DNA of 64,000 nt from Tritrichomonas musculus (lineage: Eukaryota; Parabasalia; Tritrichomonadida; Tritrichomonadidae): contig JAPFFF010000011.1 of assembly GCA_039105265.1 (NCBI GenBank), positions 4,278,001 through 4,342,000 of the forward strand. The letters are read 5' to 3'. Below the pieces are notes generated by a model. That model was not told where the DNA came from. It saw only the letters and a list, made by a program, of their open reading frames with translations, and did not search any database. The position numbers and the translations under genes are program-made. Positions 47,801 to 56,470 of the stretch are shown in pieces. The first letter of the stretch is position 1. Every line of letters starts with the position of its first letter.

Positions 47801-48706
47801 GTCAGACTCTTATTAATTCATGGGCGTTATGCCATGCATCGAACATCGACATTGGCGCAACTTTGTTTTTATAAGAGTGCTGTTTTCTTTTTTATTCAAT
47901 TTTTTTATAATTTACATAACGGTTATTCCGTAGCTTCTTATTTTTCTGATATTAATATGATCTCTTATAATACATTATTTACTGTTCTTCCTGTTATTTT
48001 TTACATTCAAGATAAAGATTTATGTGAGTCTTCTGTGCTTTTACATCCTTTCGTTTATAGTGATTCACAACACAGCATCTTTTGTAATCGAAGAACTATC
48101 TTTTGGTGGTACATGCGAGCACTTTTTCAATCAATTGTTCTTTATTTCATGTCTTGGTCAATTTTTGGTAAAACTTATTCAAGCTTTATTGATGGTTCTT
48201 CAGCAACACTTGACGAAATGCAACAAGTTACTTTTTCTGCTATGATAATTATTGTAATTATTACTGTCGCATCTGAATCTCATCATGCAACGATTTTGAA
48301 CTTGATGTTTACTTGGGGTGATTGGTTACTTTATGTAACGTTTTCTTTATTAATTAACACATCTTATGAAAGCTATATTACTCGTGATTTTTATTTGGTA
48401 ATGTATCGAGTGATATCTAATCCTTTCGATTGGGTTGCAATACTTTCAATGGTATCTGTTGCTTTGTTTGTGCCTTTTATAATTACGTCTTTTAGAATAA
48501 TGTTCTTCCCTTCAAGAACTGAGGCTATTCATGACCATGAACTGAAGAAACAAGCCGCTTTTGAACCTGAATATTTGGTGGCAGACTCAAAAGGAATAAA
48601 TGATGCAGTGTTTCTTGATGAGAAATATCATCCAAAAACAAGCTGGGATAAAACTCACTCTGTGCTTTTACCAATTGGACTGTTTTGTGGATGCCAAAAA
48701 CTCTAA
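44834..48706 (+). CDS. P4-type ATPase (phospholipid flippase)
   Basis: 1290 residues. Residues ~25-90 match the P4 N-terminus (NRKYNIGTFIFQTIFSRFTN ... VRELIDEFKRY). The usual P4 'PEGL to PISL' replacement is present (LIPISLKLTID, ~336). The phosphorylation motif is CDKTGTLTEN (Asp ~510), nucleotide-binding FEIKRMCVIVKN follows, then LWMLTGDS and AIGDGGNDIPML (~948). The C-terminal membrane segments follow RFLVRLLLIHGRYAMHR, a P4 hallmark. P4 ATPases move phospholipids to the cytosolic leaflet. Odd points: the actuator loop reads L-D-G-D-T (154-157) where P4 enzymes normally have D-G-E-T, replacing the dephosphorylation Glu by Asp. There is also an Asn/Ser/Thr-rich insert of ~100 residues between the PISL helix and the phosphorylation site, and a second polar insert before the hinge. 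P4 partners (CDC50) are not in the window. Confidence 0.92.
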   Translation: MFKNRSFRVNTNRKSKFSKNKINNRKYNIGTFIFQTIFSRFTNIYFFFVAITQCFKEITPVDSVTTWIPICIIFVVTMVRELIDEFKRYLEDKKINNREYKIIRADKEQKIKFKDIRVGDIIILSENDPAPADLFLIKIDGAFHTCSISTAYLDGDTYFKDVFPLDNTKNLSYDQILHLKGFVTCNKPDPDIYKLSGDFKIQHDNSNSDEIDDSILTNKNLIQFGTIINNDHDVYGIVCYTGRDTKLAMNTKKTPVKWTKLERFIDAISISIFSLQLLLTCSFGTLANWFTQKEVKNHYYLRFDRYFDATNNQLNTWQSWLFLYLRFLMMTSSLIPISLKLTIDISKFIYDIWISHDLHLTSKEIKTSIHNPYLSNIINSTTISMHNINLNSSNIHNINIFNNDSSNNNIANNNSSANTFNNSSNNSNINNISDNNNNNINNDGTINTSNTNFNTSNTSINTSNSSLNFGNNIPLNGSYTFDAHVDVIKPSVNNSSVIEDLGAIEYIFCDKTGTLTENSMTFKKLMIDGQIYGHSLDADSIIDDEKFKEAILMKDEKVMLAVYCLALCHSSRIKSLKMALKNTPEDRAFIEGLFDLGFFINFEENFITIESDQFHIEKQQFELLKVQPFSFEIKRMCVIVKNHTNGKIYLLAQGSPDSINEITMNTKTNSTNSYGSFNNFSSYGIHVNQLASLGLRIIGLACKELDESEINNDIRILEEESHLIGLAALENKLQEGVTETIETLRKAGIKLWMLTGDSFYTSCNVSYSSHLVGNDGPFILLSNDKERLGLSTQNNQEQSSQGRPSRFSFRSNSNSDLNLSPSAKKSHFKGRSNLKTIEFESMNASSNIYNNENSDFYFDDIENPNLLDMKYVLDQIESYIDGQIMQTSGVFYLGVDTCYKQLLSDEHREQFTRIAMKAKSVVCSRVSPNDKAEIVKCIKSKNRITLAIGDGGNDIPMLSIADVGVGIIGKEGRQAAAASDFCFSKFRFLVRLLLIHGRYAMHRTSTLAQLCFYKSAVFFFIQFFYNLHNGYSVASYFSDINMISYNTLFTVLPVIFYIQDKDLCESSVLLHPFVYSDSQHSIFCNRRTIFWWYMRALFQSIVLYFMSWSIFGKTYSSFIDGSSATLDEMQQVTFSAMIIIVIITVASESHHATILNLMFTWGDWLLYVTFSLLINTSYESYITRDFYLVMYRVISNPFDWVAILSMVSVALFVPFIITSFRIMFFPSRTEAIHDHELKKQAAFEPEYLVADSKGINDAVFLDEKYHPKTSWDKTHSVLLPIGLFCGCQKL

Positions 48707-48731
48707 AAAAAAAAAAAAAAAAAAAAAAAAA
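48705..48731. repeat. 27-base A run at the flippase stop codon
   Basis: The stop codon TAA runs straight into a continuous A tract (27 A in all), so the trichomonad-type UAAA signal overlaps the stop. Confidence 0.85.
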
Positions 48732-48847
48732 TGTTATTGAAATTGCCTAGAATTATTTGGCAATTTGTTTTATTATTTCTGTCTTTTTATATGTTATTAT
48801 TATTTATATCGAATAAAAATACTATCTATTACATTTTCATTATTAGT

Positions 48848-50809
48848 TTAATGTATTATTATTGTGGTTGTATGGCCAAATGCTAAAACACCTAATTTTG
48901 TTTTTGATGAAATTTTAACTTCTTCCAATTTGGGACAACCAGAGAAAGCAAATGATTCAATTTCCATTTTTGTTGAGTTGAAAACAACTTCTCTCATTTC
49001 CAAACAGCCATTGAAAGCATTTGAACATATATACTCAACCGACAATGGAATGTTGATTTTTTTTAAAGATTCACAACAGCTGAAAGTATCAGTTTCGATT
49101 CTTTTCAGCTGAGAATGAATAACTACTTCTTCAAGAGATTTGCAAGCATTGAAACAAATTTGTCCAATTGAAGTCACTGATTGAGGAATCTCAATTTTTT
49201 TTAGCGAAAAGCATTGATGGAAACAACGACTTTTTAATGTAACCAAACTACTAGGGAGCTTGATTTCTTTCAAATTTGAGCAACCTGCAAAAGCATTTTT
49301 GCAAATGATTTTCACTGAATCTGGCAAATGAACTTCTTCAAGTGATTCACAATCAAAAAAAACGGCCTCTTCAATTCTTTCCAATTCAGACAAAATGGAA
49401 ACTTTTTTCAATGATGAGCATTGTTGAAATGCACCTTTTCCAATGCTTTTCAATGATTTAGGAAGAATGATTTCTTCCAAAGAAGCGCAATACCCAAAAC
49501 AAGAAGAGCAAATTGATTCCAACGATGAATTAAAAACAATTCTATATAAAGATTCGCAGCCAAAAAATGCATGATTTCCAATTCTTTTTATTGACTCTGG
49601 GATTGTTATTTGCTTCATATCAATGCAGCTATAAAATGCTTTATCTTTGATTCCTTTATTCTGTACAATTATATTCACAATTTCTTCATTCCCATTGTTA
49701 GTAGCCATTTGTAGTGGTGTCGATTCATTTTCATTCATCTTCATTTCAAAATCGACATCTGTGTTCTCTACGAGAAATTCAACAATTTTTATATAATCTG
49801 AGGCACATAACTGGTGAATCACATAACTCTTATCCAAATCATCAGATATGTACTGATAATTATGAAATTTGATCGCATATAAATTAACAAAATCAAAATC
49901 ATCATCAGACATTTTGCTAAGAAAGTGTTCGCATAAATCAATGTTGTGACATTGCATCGATTCAAACAGACAGATTTCATTGTTGAAATTTACAAGGTTC
50001 TCAATTAAATTGATCAATTTGACGTTGTTGCTATGCAATGCATAAACAAGAAGTGATTCATCAATGGAACAACGGTTTAAAATCAAATATGTAAATATGT
50101 TAATTGAACCGAAGAATGAAGCATATTGAATTAAACTGACTTTTCTATACAAAAGTGGATTTGTTTCAAAAATTGAAAGCTCAATTTCAAACTTTCGTAA
50201 TTTAATGTCATTTCGATTGACGTAGTCGACAAAAGCGTTCATTTTATCTTCCCTGAGCAGTTCACAAATTAAGCAATCGTTTTCTCCACGTTTTCTTTTA
50301 TCTTCAAAATCTTCAATTGAATTAATTTCTCGTTCAATGGATTGACACTCTTTTTGATCTAAAAATGGTTTAATTTCTGGATAAAAATAGTATTTATAAT
50401 TATATTCATCATGACCGTTGATGTAGGTAGTAATTATATCTTCATTGATAATAATCAATTTTTGTTGAAGTAAAAAAAGAAGAAGGCGTTTATTTTCCTT
50501 GAAAATATGCCACAATTGCGAATTGGAGAAGTTTTCTTGAATAATAGGTAAAATTTTTATTAATATTGTTTCAACTTTAGTAAAAAAGTTGTGAGTACGA
50601 TGGGAATTATTAGATATCGTTGATAAAAGATATAGAAATTCATGTAAAATCCTTTTTTCCTGAATTTTGCTGACTAATTGTTCCAAAATTTTATTATTGT
50701 TGTCTCCCTCATTAATTATTGTCAGTAACATTTCCTGTATTTCCTTCATTTCTTTCAAAAAAGCATTCCAAAAATTAAATTTGGGCGATTTAGGTTGCTT
50801 GGTTAGCAT
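48848..50809 (-). CDS. Ankyrin(DUF3447)-BspA-like LRR protein
   Basis: 653 residues from the ATG at 50809 (MLTKQPKSPKF), chosen because TCATTTT lies 6-12 nt upstream and longer readings lack a suitable ATG. Residues ~15-330 are the trichomonad head seen with DUF3447: helical LKEMKEIQEMLLTIIN, NSHRTHNFFTKVETILIKIL, IYKRGENDCLICELLREDKM and LIQYASFFGSINIFTYLILN, followed by ankyrin-like units ending ESTPLQMATNNGNEEIVNII. Residues ~400-650 are 10-11 BspA-type LRRs of 23 residues (F-x-x-C-x-S-L-x-x-I-x-I-P-x-S-V-x-x-I). There is no signal or membrane segment. BspA-like LRRs are linked to adhesion in trichomonads, but this head-plus-LRR type lacks visible secretion signals and may be cytosolic. 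The pseudogene at 5340-6625 is a dead relative. Confidence 0.9.
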   Translation of the reverse strand: MLTKQPKSPKFNFWNAFLKEMKEIQEMLLTIINEGDNNNKILEQLVSKIQEKRILHEFLYLLSTISNNSHRTHNFFTKVETILIKILPIIQENFSNSQLWHIFKENKRLLLFLLQQKLIIINEDIITTYINGHDEYNYKYYFYPEIKPFLDQKECQSIEREINSIEDFEDKRKRGENDCLICELLREDKMNAFVDYVNRNDIKLRKFEIELSIFETNPLLYRKVSLIQYASFFGSINIFTYLILNRCSIDESLLVYALHSNNVKLINLIENLVNFNNEICLFESMQCHNIDLCEHFLSKMSDDDFDFVNLYAIKFHNYQYISDDLDKSYVIHQLCASDYIKIVEFLVENTDVDFEMKMNENESTPLQMATNNGNEEIVNIIVQNKGIKDKAFYSCIDMKQITIPESIKRIGNHAFFGCESLYRIVFNSSLESICSSCFGYCASLEEIILPKSLKSIGKGAFQQCSSLKKVSILSELERIEEAVFFDCESLEEVHLPDSVKIICKNAFAGCSNLKEIKLPSSLVTLKSRCFHQCFSLKKIEIPQSVTSIGQICFNACKSLEEVVIHSQLKRIETDTFSCCESLKKINIPLSVEYICSNAFNGCLEMREVVFNSTKMEIESFAFSGCPKLEEVKISSKTKLGVLAFGHTTTIIIH

Positions 50810-50814
50810 TAAAT

Positions 50815-50821
50815 AAAATGA
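50815..50821 (-). promoter_or_regulatory. Initiator-like TCATTTT for the ankyrin-LRR gene
   Basis: Minus-strand TCATTTT ending 6 nt before the ATG at 50809. It fits the trichomonad initiator and supports that start over longer non-ATG extensions. Confidence 0.6.
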
Positions 50822-50957
50822 AATAAAATAAAAATTATATGCCATGAAAATTTTCAAACTTTTTGAAATGCCAAAAAAATTAGACAATGGCATAAAAAAT
50901 ATGACATGACATAACACGACCTTAAAAATATGCCATTCTACAACATCAGATTGATAG

Positions 50958-51895
50958 TACAGCTCGGAATTATTACTGTTGCGTTATTTTACAGTAATAA
51001 GCAAATAAATAAACAATTTGAAAATTTTCAAAAATTTTTAAAAATTTAACAATTAAAATTTTAATATTTTTTTAATTGTGTTCTTTAGTTGAAAATCGTA
51101 TCATTCTCTTAATTATGATAAAATAAAACTTGGATTTATTCATTTATAAAAATATTATTCTCAAAAAGTTCCATTTAATTATCATTGTTATACAAATATA
51201 AACGATCTGAAGGTCAAAAATATTTGACGTTAAAAAGGCCAAAAAGTTTCCATTACTGCAGTTAGCGGTTTACAGTAATAAGGTATTCAATTCAAATTTA
51301 CCATAAATAGGTGAAAAAGTAGCCGTTATTACTGCAGTTAGCGGTTTACAGTAATAAGAATTCAATTATTATTGACCTATTTTTTGCCTTAAAAGAGGTT
51401 ATTGGTTAATATTATGGTGAATATAATATTCAATATAATACTAAATTTAATTTATTATGACTTTTTAATATTTTTTTAATGTTCACATTATCATTAAGTT
51501 AATTCATGCTTTATTACTGATTTAAAGCAAATTGAAAATTTGTATATTAAATACTAAGAATTAAATAGAATCAAAAAATAATTATACAGAAAAAATAAAT
51601 TAATTTTGAATTCTAATCTGAAATTTTCTATTTAGAAATATTTTTTTTGAATATTTTATTTACATTATTTTAATTATTTTGAATACTTTATTTATATTAT
51701 TTTATTAATTTTGAATGCTTTTGTTAGCATTTTGAATTATTTGTTATAATTTCTCAAAATTTTAATGAAAGCAAAATTTTTCAAAATTTTTATATATCAA
51801 AAATTTTTAATTTGACAATTTTGAGCAAAATCCCAAATCGCAGTCATAAGAAGACAAAAAATTGAATGGGCCTGCAGTAGTAATTCCGAGCTGTA
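50958..51895. mobile_element. 938-bp non-autonomous DNA transposon with 8-bp target duplication
   Basis: Ends are 21-bp inverted repeats: TACAGCTCGGAATTA plus TTACTG at 50958-50978, inverted at 51875-51895 with one mismatch. The 8 bp ATTGATAG occurs directly outside both ends (50950-50957 and 51896-51903), a clear target-site duplication. Inside, a subterminal motif (ATTACTGCAGTTAGCGGTTT then ACAGTAATAAG) appears at 51252-51282 and 51328-51358, with a diverged copy at 50972-51001 overlapping the left end. No transposase is encoded. An 8-bp duplication with short repeats and subterminal motifs fits hAT-like or Merlin-like elements best. Confidence 0.88.
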
Positions 51896-51903
51896 ATTGA
51901 TAG

Positions 51904-52827
51904 ATTCCAAAATGCAGATTTTTCGGTAAATTTTCATTCAAATTATTAAAAACTTGAAAACAAATAAGGTAGATTTTTTTACCCGCACTTTTCCCTAAAT
52001 TTTCATTCAATTTTGAAAGAGCTTTCAAAAAAAAAAAAAAAACCATAAAATATATTAAAAAAAATGAATAAAGAAAGTATTTATTTTTAAGTAAACTATT
52101 TTTTATTAATAACCAATGGGAGCATGCAATAATTATCATTTATAATGAGATTTTATCTAGTAAATGACAACGATTTCATGTATGAAATGGTTCAATAAGC
52201 AAAATTTAAAACCATACTTTTACAATTACCAGATTAATGAAATATATGTAGGCAATTAGGTAAACTGTGATAATACATTTCAAAATGGAAATTACGTTTA
52301 TTTAACTTTTACAACATAAAAATATGCTTATGCGTTATATTAATTCTAAAGTTTATCATTTAACTCGAGTTTGATTTGAAACACAAGCTCGGAGTTAGAT
52401 TATAATTTCAAATGATCAAAGGTTTTCATAAGATAATTACACTGAACACATTCTAAACAACTAAGGAGTACGTATTTATTTGTTGCTGCAAGATATAGTT
52501 GAGATTTAAGTCGAGCTCTATTTTAAATCGATTCAAAAAAAAATGAATTAAAATTTAGGGAAAAGTTAAATAAGAGTGTTAACACAACCGTCAAATATTT
52601 GACATTAACGTTTTATATCTCAGATTTTTAATTTTCCAAATAAAATACCTCTTAAAGAGAGAAATTGGTATCTACATTATCTGCTGACATTTTGTGGTAA
52701 TGCTTTGCTTCCTTTCTGTTTCTGAAATTCCATCCCAATTAGCAACAAGTATGCACATTTTCTCATTTAATCGATGCCACTTTTATCAGCAAAACGTTTT
52801 AATGCAATTATCATCTTTTTTTTTTTT
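51904..52827. other. Intergenic sequence, no gene
   Basis: AT-rich. A weak inverted repeat (TAACTCGAG near 52363 with CTCGGAGTTA near 52390) is visible. Some less AT-biased sequence at 52680-52810 has short protein-like readings on the minus strand but nothing recognisable. Confidence 0.4.
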
Positions 52828-53405
52828 GGGAGATATTTTTTGCCCCCAATCTCTTTTGACCCCAACGGTTAAGGTCAATATTGACCCTGTATCGTACTTC
52901 AGAAAAAATCGGCTAGAACTTTTTTGCACTTTTGCGAAAAAAACCATGAGTAGTTACTCACGCTTTTTTTACGATAATTTCTAAAAAATTATTTTTATTA
53001 AAAAGCAGCTCTAGATGAAATTTCTTCCATCCCGAGTAAGTTATTCGTAATTAGCATCTCATTGTAGTAATTATTAAACAATTTTTTTCTTTTTTTGGTA
53101 AAAAAAATATTAATCAATAATATTATAGATATCTCTTTATAAAAAAATATATAAGATTTTCTTCACATATTCGGGCCTATGATGTTATAAATAACAATAA
53201 ATGTTTACTAATCTTTTCAAAAATATATAATTAGCATTATTTGTAAAAAATAAAAATTTAACGAAAAAAGCGTGAGTAGCTACTCATGTTTTTTTTCGCA
53301 AAAGTGCAAAAAAGTTCTCGCCGATTTTTTCTGAAGTACGATACAGGGTCAATATTGACCTTAACCGTTGGGGTCAAAAGAGATTGGGGGCAAAAAATAT
53401 CTCCC
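52828..53405. mobile_element. 578-bp element with ~145-bp terminal inverted repeats
   Basis: The left arm 52828-52973 begins GGGAGATATTTTTTGCCC, and the right arm 53261-53405 is its inverse with only a few mismatches or gaps. The middle (~287 bp) is plain AT-rich sequence without coding capacity. Each arm contains the perfect palindrome GGTCAATATTGACC (52873-52886, 53347-53360). Both sides are T runs (about 14 left, 12 right), consistent with insertion into a T tract whose duplication cannot be measured. Very long arms with GGG ends suggest a Mutator-like (MULE) or foldback MITE. Confidence 0.85.
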
Positions 53406-53519
53406 TTTTTTTTTTTTGAAATTTTTCCACCAAGAAGAAGAAGAAAGATTAATGGAATTATTTTTCATTTCAACAACATTTCTTTTATAACAACTTCTAC
53501 TTTGTTCTTTTTTGCTCCA

Positions 53520-53625
53520 AAATTATATTCCAAGACTTGCTAAAACCAAGAAATATTTCAACAACTTCATTGAAAGATGGACTATTTTCTGGTTTCTGTG
53601 ACTATAAAAATGACCAGTTATCTTT
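53520..53625 (-). pseudogene. Protein kinase C-terminal relic
   Basis: Minus strand reads DNWSFL, a stop, then SQKPENSPSFNEVVEIFLGF. The pattern (C)W-S-x-x-P-x-x-R-P-S-F-x-E-(I/V)-V-x-x-(F/L) is the end of a TKL/tyrosine-type kinase domain. No catalytic core is attached in this orientation. Confidence 0.5.
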
Positions 53626-53629
53626 TTTA

Positions 53630-53706
53630 TAACAATTTCAAAAATTTAATCTCCGATTTTGGCTTATCTAAAATCCTGCATTCAAATTTATCATTTGGAT
53701 GATTCT
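53630..53706 (+). pseudogene. Protein kinase DFG-loop relic
   Basis: Plus strand reads NLISDFGLSKILHSNLSFG before a stop. D-F-G-L-S/A-K is the metal-binding DFG motif of kinases. It lies only a few bases from a kinase C-terminal relic on the other strand, so the locus is rearranged or holds two remnants. Confidence 0.5.
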
Positions 53707-53923
53707 GCCATATTAATTAAATGCATGCCACTTTATTTGATTAGATTTTTTTTTTTCAAAAAATCAAGATAAGAAAAAATAACATTAGATATAAATAGTT
53801 ATTTATGGATACCGAAAAATAAAACAGATTAAGAATTAAGCCAATCTTATAAAAAATTTTTTTTGTTTGGTTAATCATTAGATATAAACAAATTTTTATT
53901 AATCTATCAATGAAAATATATCA

Positions 53924-55366
53924 CTAGGAATCTTCTTCGACTTTAATCTTTTTACCTTTGTTCATTAGCCTAATAATCATTCTCATATAATTTTTTATTG
54001 CGTGATTAGATTCTTGAATATTTTTCACAAAACTTGAAAAGTAATCTGGATTTAAAATTTGGCAAATCTGAATGTTATCTTCTTCTTCCTCCTCTTTAGA
54101 GCTCTTTTTCTTTGTATTTTTCTTCTTTTTTGTATTATTATCTTCGTCTGCTTCTTCATTCGTAAATCTAAGTAAATACATTTGGCCAGGTGGATAAAGA
54201 GTGTCAGTTAAAACTGCAAGTGCTTGAACTTCTTCGACTGATTTCTTTTTCAAATATCTGTGAACAAATTTTTTGAATGCTTGATTTGAAGTTTGTCCAG
54301 GAAACATGATATCTGAGATATGTAGGAGATTTTGAACTGAAAGAAAAGGAACTAAATCACCTTCAATCATAAATGACTTGATATAGTTTCCAGTGGTTTG
54401 CCATAGATTAAATGATAAAGTTGGAGGTGGAGCAAAGCAAATGCATTGTACATCTAATTGAGGAAGATTTTTTCGGAAAAGATACGCAACAACACCTGCA
54501 GTTGCAGCTCCAAGCGAATGACCGGTAATTATAATTTTCGTTCGATTTTTCTTGTTTTTATTGAAAAGATCAAAATCTTTATTATCATTGTTGTTGCTTT
54601 TATCGTTTTGACTATTGCTTTTCTTTTCTTTATTATCGTTGCCATCGTAATCTTTTGATTTCTTACTTTTTGTAGTTTTATTGTTTTGGCTTGAATTTTC
54701 ATCATTCCTATTCTCAGTATTTGCTTTTTTGCTACTGGTATTATTGCTGGCATTATTATTGTCGTTATCATTATTTGAAATTGAAAGCTCTTCATGCGGA
54801 TTTAGGGAATTTTCGCTGCTCTCATAACCAGAAACTAATTCATTATTAAATGTATTACTTAGCTGAATGACTTTATTCTGACATGAGTGAAATACATATG
54901 AAGCAGTATTGAATACACCTTCATGAAATTTCCCACCATCATATGAAACTCCATTTCCCATTGAATCGGTAATGAAATCGTCCATACATGATGAACCTCG
55001 GCAGCTAACAATAATTGCATTTATTGATGTATCAGTAACTATAAAAAATGGAATTCTCCCAACAGTGGAATCTGATTTTTCATATTCGAGCTTAACTTCA
55101 GGAGGGAATTCGATAATATTCCGATCTTTATATGAAAGATAGCTTAGAAGAACGCACTTATAAACAACACGCATCTCTTCATCGCTCAAATGCGTTGGAA
55201 GTAACGGTGAATCATTCTCAGGAATATGATGGTTGAAATATCGAAACAATAAAAATGATCTGTGGACATCTAAATCAAGTTCTTTATCTGTTCCATCTGT
55301 TTTCTTGTATATGTAACATTTTTCTTTCTTTTTAAATTTGCCTGACTGCTTATAGAATGGATCCAT
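53924..55366 (-). CDS. Class-3 lipase (Lipase_3, diacylglycerol-lipase-like)
   Basis: 480 residues. IIVSCRGSSCMDDFITDSM, GGKFHEGVFNTA, the nucleophile elbow ITGHSLGAATAGVVAYLF (G-H-S-L-G, Ser ~284), then FMIEGDLVPFLSV (catalytic Asp) and SNHAIKNYMRMI near the C-terminus (probable catalytic His) complete a Ser-Asp-His triad. Family members hydrolyse acylglycerols or phospholipid-derived lipids. No signal peptide or transmembrane helices are seen, so it is probably cytosolic or peripherally bound. A low-complexity Asn/Lys/Ser/Asp insert of ~100 residues precedes the GHSLG strand, and a Lys/Glu-rich insert lies near residue 420. A TCATTT initiator lies 13-18 nt before the ATG. Confidence 0.9.
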   Translation of the reverse strand: MDPFYKQSGKFKKKEKCYIYKKTDGTDKELDLDVHRSFLLFRYFNHHIPENDSPLLPTHLSDEEMRVVYKCVLLSYLSYKDRNIIEFPPEVKLEYEKSDSTVGRIPFFIVTDTSINAIIVSCRGSSCMDDFITDSMGNGVSYDGGKFHEGVFNTASYVFHSCQNKVIQLSNTFNNELVSGYESSENSLNPHEELSISNNDNDNNNASNNTSSKKANTENRNDENSSQNNKTTKSKKSKDYDGNDNKEKKSNSQNDKSNNNDNKDFDLFNKNKKNRTKIIITGHSLGAATAGVVAYLFRKNLPQLDVQCICFAPPPTLSFNLWQTTGNYIKSFMIEGDLVPFLSVQNLLHISDIMFPGQTSNQAFKKFVHRYLKKKSVEEVQALAVLTDTLYPPGQMYLLRFTNEEADEDNNTKKKKNTKKKSSKEEEEEDNIQICQILNPDYFSSFVKNIQESNHAIKNYMRMIIRLMNKGKKIKVEEDS

Positions 55367-55378
55367 ATGGAAATTACT

Positions 55379-55384
55379 AAATGA
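55379..55384 (-). promoter_or_regulatory. Initiator-like TCATTT for the lipase gene
   Basis: Minus-strand TCATTT ending 12 nt before the ATG at 55366; consensus trichomonad initiator. Confidence 0.55.
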
Positions 55385-56470
55385 TCAGAGATTTTCATTT
55401 TTCAATAGTTTATGAACGATTTTCTCAAATTAATCGAAAAAAGTTCTCAATTTTTTCACCGTAATTCAATTTTGAATATAAAATTTTGATAGTAAGAATT
55501 TAGTGAAGTTTGACATGCTTCTATGAAGAAATTTGATATATTTCATTCTCTCATCGAGTTAGAAACATTAAAACTAGAGTATATCAGACTGTTATGATGA
55601 AAAAAGCTAATTTAAAAATTACAAAGAAAAATTCGATCAAATCGAATCTCTTAAAAATATAAAAGAAATTTTGAAAAACATGTTGCAATGAGTAGTGATA
55701 TTCCCATTTTTACAATTATGGATCAGAATTACGAAATTGTTCACTTATGTGACAAAAACAATCTTTTTTCAGATGATTAATATAAACATTTTAGTGCTTC
55801 AAGCTTTTTTTTTAAATGACTAACTGAAAATAAAAATTTGTTCGACTTATCAGAAATTATCTATTATTGCAATAAAAACTTCGAATTACTGGATTGTTGA
55901 TTTTATATATCACTTGTGCAATGATAATTAATAAAAAAATGCATTAAATAATCAAGTTATTTCTGATTATTGTGAGATGATATATTCAATTTTGCTTGAC
56001 TGGGAGAGTGAAAAAAGTGAGATGCCTCAAAAACAACTTCAATTATACTTCCTTTCTGCTTCATAAAAAGGAAATTGGGATTTTTTGAAGAAAATATTCG
56101 ATTTTGGAAACACTCTGTAAAAATACTATCGAGAACGTTATTTGACAATGATCTTGAAACAATTAAAAAAAATCTTATTGAATAAACAAATGTTGAATGT
56201 CTCTTTATTAATTGATAAAGATAAATTTTTTAGAACTTTTTGGATTTTTGTGCGAATAGGTAAAATTCTTTCTTCTTCGGCACAAATATGATTCTATTGT
56301 TTTTAATAAAATGATAATCAATAGCTATTGATTATAAATAGGTAGCGAATTGAATACATTGAAATATTTCAAAAGATTTTATCATATTTTGAAATAAATT
56401 TATTTTTTTTTTTTTTTTTTTTGAAAGCTTCTCTGATTCCACTAGTTTTCAAATTAACGTCAAAATAATC
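55385..56470. other. Intergenic region with decayed coding scraps
   Basis: Plus-strand scraps read like protein but are interrupted: DIPIFTIMDQNYEIVHLCDK with NNLFSDD (about 55700-55780), and VISDYCEMIYSILLDWESEK onward (about 55955-56190, with stops). They are probably remnants of one lost gene of unknown family. A T run of about 21 bases lies at 56402-56422. Confidence 0.4.

Noticed and set aside
51807-52139. 110-residue minus-strand reading
   Set aside because: It crosses the right end of the 938-bp transposon and has no protein-like features beyond AT-driven composition.
52694-53543. Plus-strand readings of 96 and 85 residues
   Set aside because: They run through the inverted arms of the long-armed element and mirror each other; not genes.
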